A stretch of DNA of 64,000 nucleotides from contig OZ010577.1 of assembly GCA_963932145.1 (NCBI GenBank), positions 19,715,227 through 19,779,226 of the forward strand, read 5' to 3'. Every line of letters begins with the position of its first letter. Position 1 is the stretch's first letter. The stretch comes from Acanthosepion lycidas. Taxonomy: Eukaryota; Mollusca; Cephalopoda; Sepiida; Sepiidae. The notes under the pieces were generated by a model, which worked only from the letters and a program-made list of their open reading frames with translations, made no database searches and was not told the origin of the DNA. Below are positions 52,805 to 63,910 of the stretch, in pieces. The translations under genes were made by a program, and so were the position numbers.

Positions 52805-52850
52805 ATATGTGTGTGTGTGTGTGTGTGTGTGTGCGTGCGTGCGTGCGTGT
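52805..52850. repeat. (TG)n(CG)n microsatellite
   Basis: TG repeat followed by GCGT units; ORFs across it are artefacts. Confidence 0.95.
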
Positions 52851-53650
52851 GGGGGGGAGCTCATTTCATTACCTTGTTCGTCAATTATTTTATCAGCTCT
52901 TTGCATATGCGTATGGTTGCATGCCTTTTTCTTTTGTGTTTTGTTTTCCCACCAACATAGGTTAAAACACTGGCAAAAGTTAATGGAAGTCAAGAGGATG
53001 GGTTCATCCAAGTGCAATGACCTTGCCACTTTAAAAGCATTGACGCATAAAGTGCAGTGCAAATTTCTGATTCTGTACAAGTTATTCTATTTACATTTAA
53101 TATAGCATTATTATGGAGTTAGGCTATGTACAAGTACTTGTAGTCTCTGGCGTCAAGATAAACATTAGCCTACCAGCTACCTTAACGTCATATATTTTGC
53201 TTAGGAGATATTTTAGCTATTTTTTAAGATTAAAATATATATCTTATATGATATATATATTTGAAGCTCTCTTTTTTCTTTCTTTTTTTTTTTTTTTTTT
53301 TTTTTTTTGCCCGGTCAAATTTCATATTCTTTTTACATATTTGTACCTGAGTAAAACCCAAAATTTGCCATTTACGGTCATGAGGCTCAGTAATTGATGT
53401 GAATAAACGCAGAAACATCAACAAGTATTAATGTTTTCTTGATTTCTACCCTGATATTGTAAATCTAAAAGTATTTTTTTCAGAATTACTTTTATCCTGT
53501 ATACTCGTGAAGCAGCCCCCGTGTTCACTTCACACTAAAAAGAGTCCTACACTTCACCCTGAATCTCCCCATATATCTCGACTAAGATTTCAATATATGC
53601 TATTCCATAAAGAATTCAATCAGGTCAGATATTCTTTCCTCATATTCAAA
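52851..53650. other. Intergenic sequence, no gene seen
   Basis: A poly-T run lies at about 53284-53308. No gene recognised. Confidence 0.4.
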
Positions 53651-53654
53651 CCAT

Positions 53655-53745
53655 GTTACTCAATACTGTTTACGTTTTAGTGGCTTTATTGCCTTGCTTG
53701 GTATGAAATTATTAAAAAAATATATACTGCCACGCGATAGTCAGA
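53655..53745 (+). mobile_element. LINE 3' tail fragment
   Basis: GTTTTAGTGGCTTTATTGCC, TTGCTTGGTATGAAATTATT and an A-rich end match the 3' tail of the 5958-8350 LINE family. The upstream 3' region is too decayed to follow. Confidence 0.6.
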
Positions 53746-53934
53746 AAAGAAATAGGCTCCACTAAGTAATTCCTATTGCCCACTAAAATGACATGTCGGA
53801 CAATAGTTCAGAATAGCATTACAAGTTTCAAGTTATGGGATTAACCAACCCAGGGTGAATTAATAAGTCCATACCCTGACAACGTTCAAAATTGATCTGG
53901 AGTTTTCATTGAATATATTGACTGATTGGTTTGT

Positions 53935-54225
53935 TTTAGGGTTTTTCAACGCTTTGTAGGTTATTTAAGGCCAAAATATGTTAGAGGTTATAATATTGTT
54001 GCGAGTGAATATTACATCAACATTTTTTTGAGAATAACAATGATTTTTCCATATACAATTCCTACTATTTAACCCATAGCTGCGGGGATAAGAGATGGAT
54101 TCTTACCTTTTTCACGGGTATTTCCACAAAAGTGAATGTAACAAATCCAACTGGAATTCGAACCTAACTCTCCGATTTCTCATTCCGAACCACTATCTAT
54201 TAAACCTCCCATACATCTTTTCACT
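53935..54225 (-). mobile_element. SINE related to the 5S-headed family, head missing
   Basis: On the - strand the tRNA-like A box (GGTTTAATAGATAGTGG), the B-box-like GGTTCGAATTCC, a body with AAGGTAAGAATCC and the 3' tail GGCCTTAAATAACCTACAAA match 46855-47090. The 5S head is absent, so this copy is 5' truncated. Confidence 0.7.
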
Positions 54226-54897
54226 GAATAATATTCGATTAGTATGATTAGTATTCATCACTGAATTAAGCACATTGGCAAAGAAGAGGATTATGTTGAA
54301 AGAACTAAACAACTGTTGTGTAAAATAAATGATTTTTTTTTCTTCCCATCGCTGGGTCACGTAATGTGAGTAGAATGCAAAATGATTTCCAGTAAAAACG
54401 ATGTTGGATCAGTTGAAAGAATTTAGAATATCTGTCGAAACAAACAAAATTGTCTTTTGACATATAACTTAGGCTAATATTTTTACAGATATTGCAGTTT
54501 TTCCCAGAATGAATTACGTTAACATTTGGGACAGTAAAGAACGAGGCAAAGAGGCTTGCCAGGGAAAATCAAAGCATTTTTGAGAAACAGTCAACACTCC
54601 ACTCCCAATTACAGATTTGTTTATTCTCTTCACTGTTCTTTATATCGTGCAAAGCCCTTATTTCACTTGTCATTACTGACAATGGATATAACAGTCATTT
54701 TATTTCTATTTTCTGAATATTTGTTTCATTTATATTACATTGTGCCAGCAACAAGCCTTCGGTCAAAATGACTGGCGATGTGATAAAAGACAACGCTAAT
54801 TTTATCTAATACCTTTTTCCCAAAAATAGACGCATGAGTATTTATAAACACACATGTAGACACGGAAAGGCGCAACAAAGAAAAATAGTGTTACATC

Positions 54898-54951
<54 letters not shown>

Positions 54952-57340
54952 TGACAGTAAGAACAGCGCTTGATGTAAAAGATCAGAGCTAAAGTATATA
55001 TTACATCGGCGTTAAATTAAGGAGTGTTATGTCAGACAATTCCAAGTTTATGCCTGATGATTGCCTCATAATACATGAAATTTTGAGTAACATCGTGTTA
55101 TAAGGAAAATGATACAATTGTGTGTGTGTGTGCGCGCGCACATACACAAAAATCTTCAAAATCCAAAGTGTTGATACAACTAACAGAGAGCCTGCCAGGA
55201 GACAAAAAGAAAACTCAAATAGAAAGAAAAAAAAATCACTAACAGGAAAAATCAAGAAAACCTATACAAGAGCAGGAAAAGAAGAAAAAAAAACGAAAAG
55301 CAGACACCTACATCAACAGTCACAAAAGTGCTCAATACTTAGATTATCAGGACAAAACCAAAAAGCTTCACAGCGTCACACCTGAAAAACGACAAAGTCT
55401 GAACCGCTACTTAAGTTTCACGCTCCCGTGATGCTCAGGCGACCAGAATATATAGGTTTGCGATTTTTTTAGTTACATACAGAAAAATCTTGTGATTTCA
55501 GTGAAAGATATATGCAATATCAAGTGTGAATATACTGAAAATTCGTCATACAGAGACATGTTTGAAGAATCGAAAAATGTAAAGTTTAATGTAATTTTCC
55601 AACGTGAATTTTTTTTAAAAAGATTTTTTTTTTCATTTTAGCAACTGTTAATTTTTTATATGGATGTTCAAAACGAAAAATAATCTGAATTACAACCTTT
55701 GACTGACTACTCTTTGTAATTTAATAACTCTTAAATTCAGAAAAATTAAACAAAAGACCTAATTGCATACAATTAAATATTTTATGACATCAAACAAGAA
55801 AATAATCACAAAATAAACGGAATGAATGAAACTCAAAAGTATCATTTCACTAGTTTTCAATTCATTTTTTTTATATTTCTAATGTAATAAAATCATACAA
55901 TCTATTAAGTTTCCTAAAAGTGTAGAAAATAAAAAAAAATTTTAAACTATTGTTTATATAAATTTAAAGATTATTTTATTCTTAAACATAAGTACCAATT
56001 TCTTGATTATTGCACTGCTGATGTTCCGTATTTCTTTAACTATTTTTATTTTTCGCGCGCTTTTTAAGTCAGGGATGAAGGGACAAAACTACTATTGTTG
56101 ATCTATGACATCACGGGCTACCGTTATTTTCATTATATTTTAAACCAAAAGTAAGCATTACGTTTACAAAATCCAGTTAATTAATCCTTAAATTTAATGA
56201 CTTTGCAATACATCTCGATGACAATTATCGGATTTTTAAGAGATTTTTAAATTTGTTGTTTACATTTTTCGTTTGTAATATCAATGGCGTGTCAATGAAT
56301 AATGAGTAAACATGCCAAAGTTTTTACAATGCTTAAAAACTTTATTTACATACTTATATTCATTTTTCTTTTAATACGGAATAGCTTTTAGTTTTAGGCT
56401 ATTATCTTTCAAATAAAACCTAAATTTAACTTTGAAGAAGACATTTAAATTATTTAATGTGTTTTTCGTTTGTTTGTTTTTTAATTTAGGAAATCTGTGA
56501 TTACATCTATATTAGATGTAATCTTTTTTTAAAAAACATTTTAACGATTTATGAAATATATGAAGGACATAAAAAGGCAGATATGTTGCTTAATTAATAC
56601 CATATACTACAATTTTCATGAATTTTTAACCTTATTTTATTATTCCATTTTATTAGAGAAATTCGAACGCGTCAGAGTGTGACTAATCTGTTATTTGAAG
56701 CTTATAATTAAAAAGCAACTCGTAAATTCACAACAAAAGACCTAATTTAATCACCGTCTGATTAGTTTCTTTTACTCTCTTGCTAAAGTTTAGTTGACCA
56801 TTTCGTTAAAATAATGCCGCGAGCAATAAAACGCTAAGTAAATCCAAATAGTGAATATATAAAAGTTCATAAGGTGTTTATCCTTGCATGACGTCGAAGC
56901 ATTCTTTAATCTTGGGCTATGATATACAAACCGACAAAGAAATAATAATAATAATAATAATAGTGTTAATAAAAAGAAAAGCATTAGGTCGTTATGTAAT
57001 TTGACGTGGGGTGCTAATTGGACAAATCGAGTCCACTGACAATAATATAAAATTTATCCTATGTACGAGATACAAGAGAAAGCTTTAAAATTACTTTAAT
57101 GATTACTTTCAGGCAATTTTACAAATGTTTTAGCCGAATAAGTCTAATTATTTGCAAGCTTTTGTTAGGGTCTGTGTTATTTTAAAGCACATTCATTTCA
57201 GCAACCTATCTTTATAAATGTCTGTCGATTTTATTTTCTTCCTCTCCTCCTTTCCTTGTCCTATGCGCAACACGGTGATGTCATTAAAATATCGTCAATT
57301 AAATAAGCAAGCAAGCAAGCAAATAAATATAAATAAGTCG
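54226..57340. other. AT-rich intergenic sequence, little structure
   Basis: Contains a TA/GA microsatellite (54898-54948), a GT/GC repeat (about 55121-55140), a 10-bp hairpin GATTACATCT/AGATGTAATC followed by T's (56499-56530) and an AAT repeat (56940-56961). The Lys-rich ORF at 55122-55385 has no recognisable domain. No gene supported. Confidence 0.5.
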
Positions 57341-57354
57341 TATATATATAAAAG
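57341..57354 (+). promoter_or_regulatory. TATA box of the second PEBP gene
   Basis: TATATATATAAAAG lies about 100 bp upstream of the first ATG. This spacing puts a start site near 57370-57385 and a short 5' UTR of about 70 nt. Microsatellite-derived TATA sequence is common here, so the assignment depends on its position. Confidence 0.5.
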
Positions 57355-57451
57355 CAAAAAATATCCGTTTCGGCGTGATACACTCTGAGGCTTCGTCTTC
57401 GACGGATACACTGAAGAAACCGTTTAATATTCGTGTAAACCATTATACACG

Positions 57452-57526
57452 ATGTCTATGGAAGCCTTTAACAACCATGGCCTCATCGGCAAAATTGTTG
57501 ACAAGATACCTCCAAAGCAGATGTTT
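57452..57526 (+). CDS. Second PEBP gene, first coding exon
   Basis: The ATG at 57452 opens 25 codons: MSMEAFNNHGLIGK, then IVDKIPPKQMF, followed at once by the donor GTGAGT at 57527 in phase 0. PEBP N-termini share the F-x2-HG and (I/V)-D-x2-P pattern. The end in phase 0 fits exactly the phase-0 acceptor of the exon-2 type seen at 12609. It lies downstream of the first PEBP gene on the same strand, so it belongs to a tandem paralogue. No further exon was found up to 64000, implying a first intron of over 6 kb. Confidence 0.72.
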
Positions 57527-59830
57527 GTGAGTAGAAATTCTTTTTTTTCTTCTTAAAAAGGCTTTAAACGCGGGACTAATTTCAATGCCCTAAAGTTTTA
57601 GATTTTTTTAAGAGGCTTTAAAAGTGGAACAAATTTGAATGCCTTTTAATGACATTATTTTAAGATTCGTATCAATGATTTTTATTTGTTTATTTTCCTT
57701 TCTTAATTTCTCTTACGTAAATTCGAAACAGATATATTTGTAATATATTTAAAAAGAGGAGTTACTTCCCTTGTCTTAGACAATGGCGCTTACAAACACA
57801 AAGTGTAAAGCATCTACTGAGGATCAAGCTCAATACAGTAATAGTGTGATTAGTTTTCTAATGGTGTGATTAGTTTGCTAACTTCAACTCTACGAACAGA
57901 CATCTTTTTTAACTAATAAATCAAAGTCACAATTGTAGAGACTAGTAGATCGACCAGTTAAGATCTAATTAACGAAAGTATTTTAACTGGACTCTACAAT
58001 GAACTTACTAAACACGAGTCGTGGTTTCCTCGTGTTCACACGACTTATCTACGAGGAAACCAATCAACAATGGCACTCGAGTTCATTATGATATCGGAAG
58101 TTTTTGCAACAGAAAAAATGTCTTGACTTTAAATTAATAAAACCAATGCAAATTGTATTTCTACACATTTCAAGACAAGAAAATAAAAAAAAGTATGTGA
58201 TGGTTATTTGTTGTTTAAAAAGGTTAACGTCCTAAACGGCTACGATAGCGTATGATGAGTGATAGCCTGTTTTATTCCTATTTAGCTGCACTTCTCGTGT
58301 GTGGGAGTGCTTGAGATCGCCGATGTTCGACTACAAGCAAAAGTCGAATACTGATTTTTAAGGCAGACTCTCCTCACTGGAAAGATTGGAGTAACAAACA
58401 CAATCTTCCTACTTCGATAATCCATTTGACTTTATACAGTATCAGGTTAAACCTAAGTAGATGCCTATTTCTCACTATTCTGGTCAGAGGCCAGTGGTCC
58501 AGCTCACGCATAAAACAATATTTTGAATGCTGTTTTACCAATACAATCTTATTATATATTTTACTTTATTTGGATCTTTTGTGGGTAAAACTCACTGCAA
58601 CACATGGACGAGGTCCGAACTAGCTGTTGAGGCGTGAGTAGTTATTCTTTAGAACCTTGCATTGGTTACAAGACCACAAAAATTATTCAAACAACAACAT
58701 GAACAATGAGAAATGCTGTCTTGGAGACAGAACCAAAATACCTGCTTTATTATTAAAATAATAGTAATTAATAATCTTGATAGTTATTAATGTTTAAAAA
58801 CAATGACAATCCATCAGTTTTTGCAAATTTACCGTAAGTAGAATTATACAAGTTGAGTTTTAGACGAAAACTCAACTTGCATAATATTCATTTTGAAAAC
58901 TAAAACTTTTCCTCTTAAAAATAAATATTTTTAATGTCAGGAAAAAGTATCTTTGTTCGAATTTAATAAGTATCTTATCGATTACCATAATTATCAGAAT
59001 AGTTTAAAAATTTCGACACTAGTAGTTACTATTGGCACGACAATGAAAATATTAAGTTGGTTTGGGGCTTAAAACTCGGTCAAAAATACGCTCCAATCGT
59101 TGAAAACAAATCACATTGAATTTAAACAATCTGATTTCATTAAAATTTCCTAAAGAAAAATAATTTCAGGAATTTATTAGAAAAGAAAAAAAAAGAATCA
59201 ATTACGTTAACTGTGTAAACTTAAATATAACATTCAAATTAAGATTAAATTTTGAGTTTCCAATTTAAACAATTAGAAAAATAATTATGAATTATGAAAA
59301 GAAGACAATGAATCAATTTTACAAATGAAAAATTTTAAGAACGTTTTCAAGTGTCTGTTATTCATTAAAAAAAAAAAACATTCTGAAAACTGTTCGATAT
59401 TTTCGATGCGGTGCTTCGATAACTGAGAAAAATACTGATTGTTATATGTCACCCATCAGGATCTTTGAGTTTTCAAATGCAACTGTAGCAGCAATGGTGT
59501 TTGTAGGGCAAATTTGTCTGGTTTTGAATTCAGTGTTTCCTTTATCCTATAATGGCAATGGTAATATTAGCCGTTTCCAGACAATGAAACATTTGGCATT
59601 TATTGACCGAGCAATTAGTATCGCTGTTGTTTGACATTTATAAAAATCTTTCTCTTAAAACAATTTTTCAGGAAAATAGATTTCTCATGTCCAATAACTG
59701 TTATTGCACTTTCCAGTATTGGTGGGAGTTTTCTTTCTACCTTCTATTTGAAATAGAGTAGAACATTAACATCTTTATTGTGTCATTATTTTTCTCTTCG
59801 AGTTAATATGCTATCCATTTTAGCTGTTGC
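57527..59830 (+). other. Probable PEBP paralogue intron 1, start
   Basis: No exon seen. Two perfect hairpins lie here (58023-58061 and 58849-58879), and GTGTGATTAGTTTNCTAA is duplicated near 57842-57880. The ORFs at 58426-58623 and 59446-59634 have no recognisable features. Confidence 0.45.
58849..58879. other. Perfect 13-bp hairpin with 5-nt loop
   Basis: CAAGTTGAGTTTT (58849-58861) and AAAACTCAACTTG (58867-58879) flank the loop AGACG. Isolated, with no transposon ends around it. Confidence 0.7.
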
Positions 59831-59831
59831 T

Positions 59832-60490
59832 GCTGTTGGTAGTTCTCAAATTATGTGATTTCTGCTATTTGGTACAGTTCTTTGTTTGTGATTCTGTAGT
59901 ACCAGTCCACATTGTTCAAACCATACGCTTCACTGACCCATTCAGCTGAATACAACCACTTTCTAAAATCAGTGGTTAAAATAGCCATTGATTTTAGAAA
60001 GCAGTTGTATACAGCTAACAGTTTAGATATTTCTGAACGGATTTTTGGATACCACGTATGACATCCACATGAAAGTCTCCATCTCATGAAGTTATTTAAG
60101 AACATAGCTCCAGCTTTCAGTTTAATGTTTTGGCTTTGTAGCAATTTGGGACTGGCTTAGCCTATTCTCTTTTCAATTTCATTTTCTCCTCTACTAAATT
60201 TGTTATAAATGATCCTTACGCCGAGGTATTCGAAGTGTTTAGTATTTACTAATTCCACATCCTGAATCTTTATGATGGATTCAGGATATGTGCTAACACT
60301 TCTTTCCTTCCAATTCCAAATCATAGGTTCTGTTTTGGAAAGGTTTATCTTAAGTCCGATTTCTTGGAACATTTGAGGGAGGACCTTGATTTTCTCTTCA
60401 AGATCATTCTTATCCCAGCTATGAATACCACTGTCATTAGCATCTTCTGACATGATGATTCCAGAAGGTGACTTCACAAATGATTGCAAA
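59832..60490 (-). mobile_element. LINE reverse transcriptase fragment, antisense
   Basis: Two consecutive frames on the - strand (60157-60489, 59851-60144) read EDANDSGIHSWDKNDLEEKI, then EIGLKINLSKTEPMIWNW, IIKIQDVELVNTKHFEYLGV, and then NFMRWRLSCGCHTWYPKI. This is the post-YADD and thumb region of an RTE/R2-like RT. The two frames are separated by a stop near 60157. Confidence 0.75.
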
Positions 60491-60960
60491 ATACTCAGAT
60501 TTTAAGATTTTCATATTTCAAATAAGACAAATTTATTAAAAACTAAAAAAGCAAGATTTCTCCAAAATGTAACTACTTGCAATCTTTTCTGAATTTCTCA
60601 GATATTTAAATAGGATACAAGAGTTCGTGATAAGCTATGATTTAATAAATACGAGTTCAACTCTATGTTCTCCTATTGGGGTCAAAGGTCTCATTTAAGC
60701 CTTCTGCAAAAATTAGCTATAAATTCAGTCCGTAGTGTGGATTTTCAGCTACGAGCCATTAAATGTTATATTTTCAACCCCTGGATGCTCTTAAAATATT
60801 AAGAATTTCCCGTATTTTTGTTTCTAAACATGGGATCATTTTTGTTTTTCTCATGTTCCGTTTAAACTCATCTTCCATAGACAGGAAGCAACAACTTTAT
60901 TTCTTATTCATCGGTGACTGAGAAAGAAAACCATTAGGCATGTTTTGTTTGGGTCAAAAA

Positions 60961-61326
60961 CATAGTGACCCAAAAAAATGGGAACTTTTTAACGATCCAA
61001 TAAAACCAAGAGTGATGGAAAAAAAATATTTTATTCATAGTAATTGAAACCTTAAAATATGCCATTTAAGAAACAATGATGGAATTTTCATTTTTAAAAA
61101 ACTACATCCTGTAGATGGCGTCCTCCTGTACAAATGCATTCTTGAAATCTGCTGTTGAGATTCCTCATTGACTGCTGCAACATCTCAGCTGGGATACTGT
61201 GAATTTCATCTTGAATTCTAAATGGCGAAATGTTTACTTGCTCAAGGTCACTGTCTCGCAATGTTGCCCATTGCTCATGTCTGGCAATATGCACTTCAAA
61301 AATTCCCATTTTTTTTGGTCACCCTG
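60961..61326 (-). mobile_element. Deleted mariner with C-terminal transposase end
   Basis: Inverted ends CATAGTGACCCAAAAAAATG (left) and, reversed, CAGGGTGACCAAAAAAAATG (right) enclose 366 bp, with TA at the right. The - strand frame at 61094-61309 reads DEIHSIPAEMLQQSMRNLNS and FQECICTGGRHLQDVVF, the standard C-terminus of mariner-like transposases. The N-terminal two thirds are deleted, but both ends remain, so it could in principle be moved in trans. Confidence 0.75.
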
Positions 61327-61477
61327 TATATGAAAAGTCATAAATTCAGTTGTGGAAAGGATAAAGTCAATGTTCTATTCTGATCTCCTATTCTATTTCT
61401 TATATTATTAGTATATGAAATATACAGTATATGAACATATACATAATATATAACATAACAACCATAACAGTTATATG

Positions 61478-61745
61478 TCATGCGTGATACACGCTTAGGT
61501 GACGACGTATCTTTCGATACGTGGCTGACGTAGATTGCCATTTCTTTCTGCAGTAGACCAGTTGCCATCCAAGGCTATAGTCCTGTCCTGATATTTACCC
61601 ATAGCCGAGGGGAGAAGAGGATTCATACCTTTCCCAAAGGCATTGACACGTAAGTGAATGTAATGGATTCGACTATAATTCGAACTCGGCTCTCCGATTC
61701 CTCAATCCGAGCCGCTGTCCATTATTCTACCGTGCCTCCTATCAC
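61478..61745 (-). mobile_element. tRNA-Arg-like SINE, family A, antisense
   Basis: Inverted relative of 51920-52220: GTGCCATGCGTGATACACG end, GACGTATCTTTCGATACGTG, the CAGTTGCCATCCAAGGCTAT block, AGGATTCATACCTTTCCCAA and a tRNA-like head ending with GAGGCACGGTAGAATAATGG. A short gap in the body marks its divergence from the + copy. Confidence 0.8.
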
Positions 61746-61867
61746 AATGATTATTGCACAGAATTGCTACAGTTTATCATGAATCGGAAATAAAGAAATT
61801 TACCTTTGTACGTGTGCGAATTCCACCTTAAATTCAACACTTGGCCACATTCCGTTAGATGTCTGGG

Positions 61868-61872
<5 letters not shown>

Positions 61873-61947
<75 letters not shown>

Positions 61948-61986
61948 CTGTGTGTGTGTGCACGCGCGTGTGTGTGCGTGTGTGTG
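61873..61986. repeat. (TA)n(TG)n microsatellite
   Basis: About 30 TA units then TG/CG units. The ORFs on both strands across it are artefacts. Confidence 0.95.
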
Positions 61987-61999
61987 AATAAATAAAAAG

Positions 62000-62585
62000 T
62001 TCTTTACAGAATAATTTAAAGAATAGTTATCTTTTGTAAATGTAAATCCTAGAAGATCGCTCCTGAGATTGCACCATCTCCATTTCAAAGGGGGGAACAA
62101 GGTGCTTAGAGTCACTCCATGATGCCTGAGGAGTCCCAAAAAGGAAAGTGCTGAGGAAACTTTTTATACCACCCGCATGTACGCTTGCGATGTTCTACAA
62201 TGTGGTGACCTTCCCATTGTGGGGAGTGCAGATAAACAGCTTTCTTGATCTAACACACAAATGCACGATAAAAATGGCGCGCTGATTGACTTTTACAAGC
62301 GAAAGTTTTTATGCTTTTACTAATTTTACTTCTTTTTTTTTTTTTTTTTTTTTTCACCTATCCAGTGATGTCATGAAAACGGTTCCTGGCAACTATTAAT
62401 GTCTCTTGATTTTGGGTTCTTTGTTTCTATGTTTTACTTCCTATCATATTTCCAGCTTAGAGGAACTGTCTCGTTTTTATCTTTAAGAAAAAAAGTCAAT
62501 TTGCGTGTCTATAACTGTTTGAAAGCATTTTAGCTTAATAAAAAAGTAAAGAAATAAAATAAATTCTAAGAAAATCTGCAATATT
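62000..62585. other. Unclassified sequence with poly-T
   Basis: The - strand has TATAAAAAG near 62160 and a CTCAGGCATCATGGAG stretch, but no coherent ORF or element. Poly-T at about 62332-62354. Confidence 0.35.
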
Positions 62586-62589
62586 CACA

Positions 62590-62670
62590 TCACTAATGTC
62601 CTCATTGTTGTTATTATCACAATTTTTCGGCTGTTGTACCCTCCGACCTTCTTCAGGTGTTTATCGATTA
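62590..62670 (-). repeat. Hammerhead-like repeat, third copy
   Basis: On the - strand: ACCTGAAGAAGGTCGGAGGG, then CAGCCGAAAAATTGTG and AATAACAACAATGAGGA. Same layout as 34088-34203, with the GAAAC box changed to GAAAA. Confidence 0.5.
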
Positions 62671-62824
62671 ATCCTTTAGATATCAGGACAATAGTCAAGT
62701 GGATTAAAACGTTGGTTCGTTAATTTGACAGCATAGAAATTATGAGTTCAGCCCCTCGACCGGGTAGTCCTTCCTCAGATTTAGTGGGAACAGGGTTAGC
62801 AATAAATGAGCAATACGAAAACAA

Positions 62825-63228
62825 AATGGTTGGTTGGTTGTTTTTGTTTAATATCAACCTCCATAGGTTATTTAATGTCGAAATCTAAATATTTTATACG
62901 TAATTTTATCTATTTACTTTTTTAGATCATAATTCTTACTGATTAACCCATATCTGGGGAGAGAAGATGTGATTCCATGCCTTTGCTAAGCATATTTGCG
63001 CGTAAGTGAATATAACGAACCCAACTGAAATTGGAAATCTGTTCTTTGATTAACAATTCTGAGTAATTATCCATTACACCATCCGCTCACCCAAGTTTAC
63101 AGCACCTGCTCACCCATCTAGTGATCACCAAGCGGTCACTTAAATAGTTACTGACAAGGAACGATGTTGGTTAACTTCGGTAATCATACAGGAACCGGTG
63201 TTTCAATGTAATGTAGTCGTAAGCCTAC
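62825..63228 (-). mobile_element. SINE with 5S rRNA head and tRNA-like body, copy 4
   Basis: On the - strand, 63228-63093 begins CGTAGGCTTACGACTACATT, followed by GTTGAAACACCGG-like, ATTACCGAAGTTAACCAACA, CTTGTCAGTAACT, GTGACCGCTTGG and CAGGTGCTGTAAACTTGGG. An inserted GATGGGTGAGCA duplicates part of the 5S C-box region. The tRNA-like part (GATGGTGTAATGGATAATTA) and the SINE body with the AGGCATGGAATCAC block follow. Confidence 0.83.
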
Positions 63229-63395
63229 GAAAACAAAAAAAGAAAAGGACACGGGAGACATCCCGAAACATGGTCAGCGGAACGAGGACAATCTACTGCC
63301 AAACTTATTGAGAGCCACAAGAGATAGGAGGAAGTGGGGAGCCATGATCGCCTACGTCCTGAAAAGACACGGCGCATGAAAAGAAAGATTTACTT
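63229..63395 (+). mobile_element. RTE-like LINE 3' end
   Basis: GAGCCATGATCGCCTACGTC, CTGAAAAGACACGGCGCATG and AAAAGAAAGA match the tails at 14290-14350 and 40640-40710. It is 5' truncated and adjoins the SINE. Confidence 0.7.
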
Positions 63396-63569
63396 TGACA
63401 TTTGCTTCTCGTTAAAATTTCTTGCCATTAAAAAAAAGAAGAAATTGAGCACATCAGATGCAAAGTTGCCAGATTCTGCTACCAAGTACCAAATTGGTAT
63501 ACGTTTGAAAGCCCGTAGCTACTAATTTTTTTAATTGAATTTCTTCTCATTGGAAGCCAAAGCTCTTCT

Positions 63570-63910
63570 ATGTATCGTGTTCCTTCCGGGCGTGGACGGA
63601 AATGGCTCTATATGACTTCCTATCCATTGTAGTTGTAAGCAAAGTTTTCCCCTTTACCTAAGCTCGTTAGGTAAGTTACTTGATGTTTCCTTTTGTTCTT
63701 TTTGCCTTCCATATGTCCTGAGAGTGTCAAATTTTACAAACCTTCTTTCCTCATTATGTATCCCAAAAATTTCAGTTTTCTGATTTGAAATATAAGTGAC
63801 TTTTTTTATTCCATTTTCCTCAAGACTTCATCGTTGCTCACACGTTCCGTTCATGGTATACTCGGCATCCTTCTGCTGGACCATATCTTTATTGACACAA
63901 GTGATGCTAC
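63570..63910 (-). mobile_element. RTE-like LINE 3' fragment, antisense
   Basis: On the - strand: MVQQKDAEYTMNGTCEQR-like frame remnants, then LRKMEKKSLIFQIRKLKFLG and HIMRKEGL-like pieces and the NLPNELR tail. Same family as 43130-43600. It continues no further than about 63910. Confidence 0.65.

Noticed and set aside
55122-55385. Lys/Arg-rich ORF
   Set aside because: Low-complexity A-rich DNA next to a GT repeat; no domain.
62000-62330. Possible antisense promoter and exon
   Set aside because: A TATAAAA is present but no coherent ORF or splice sites follow.
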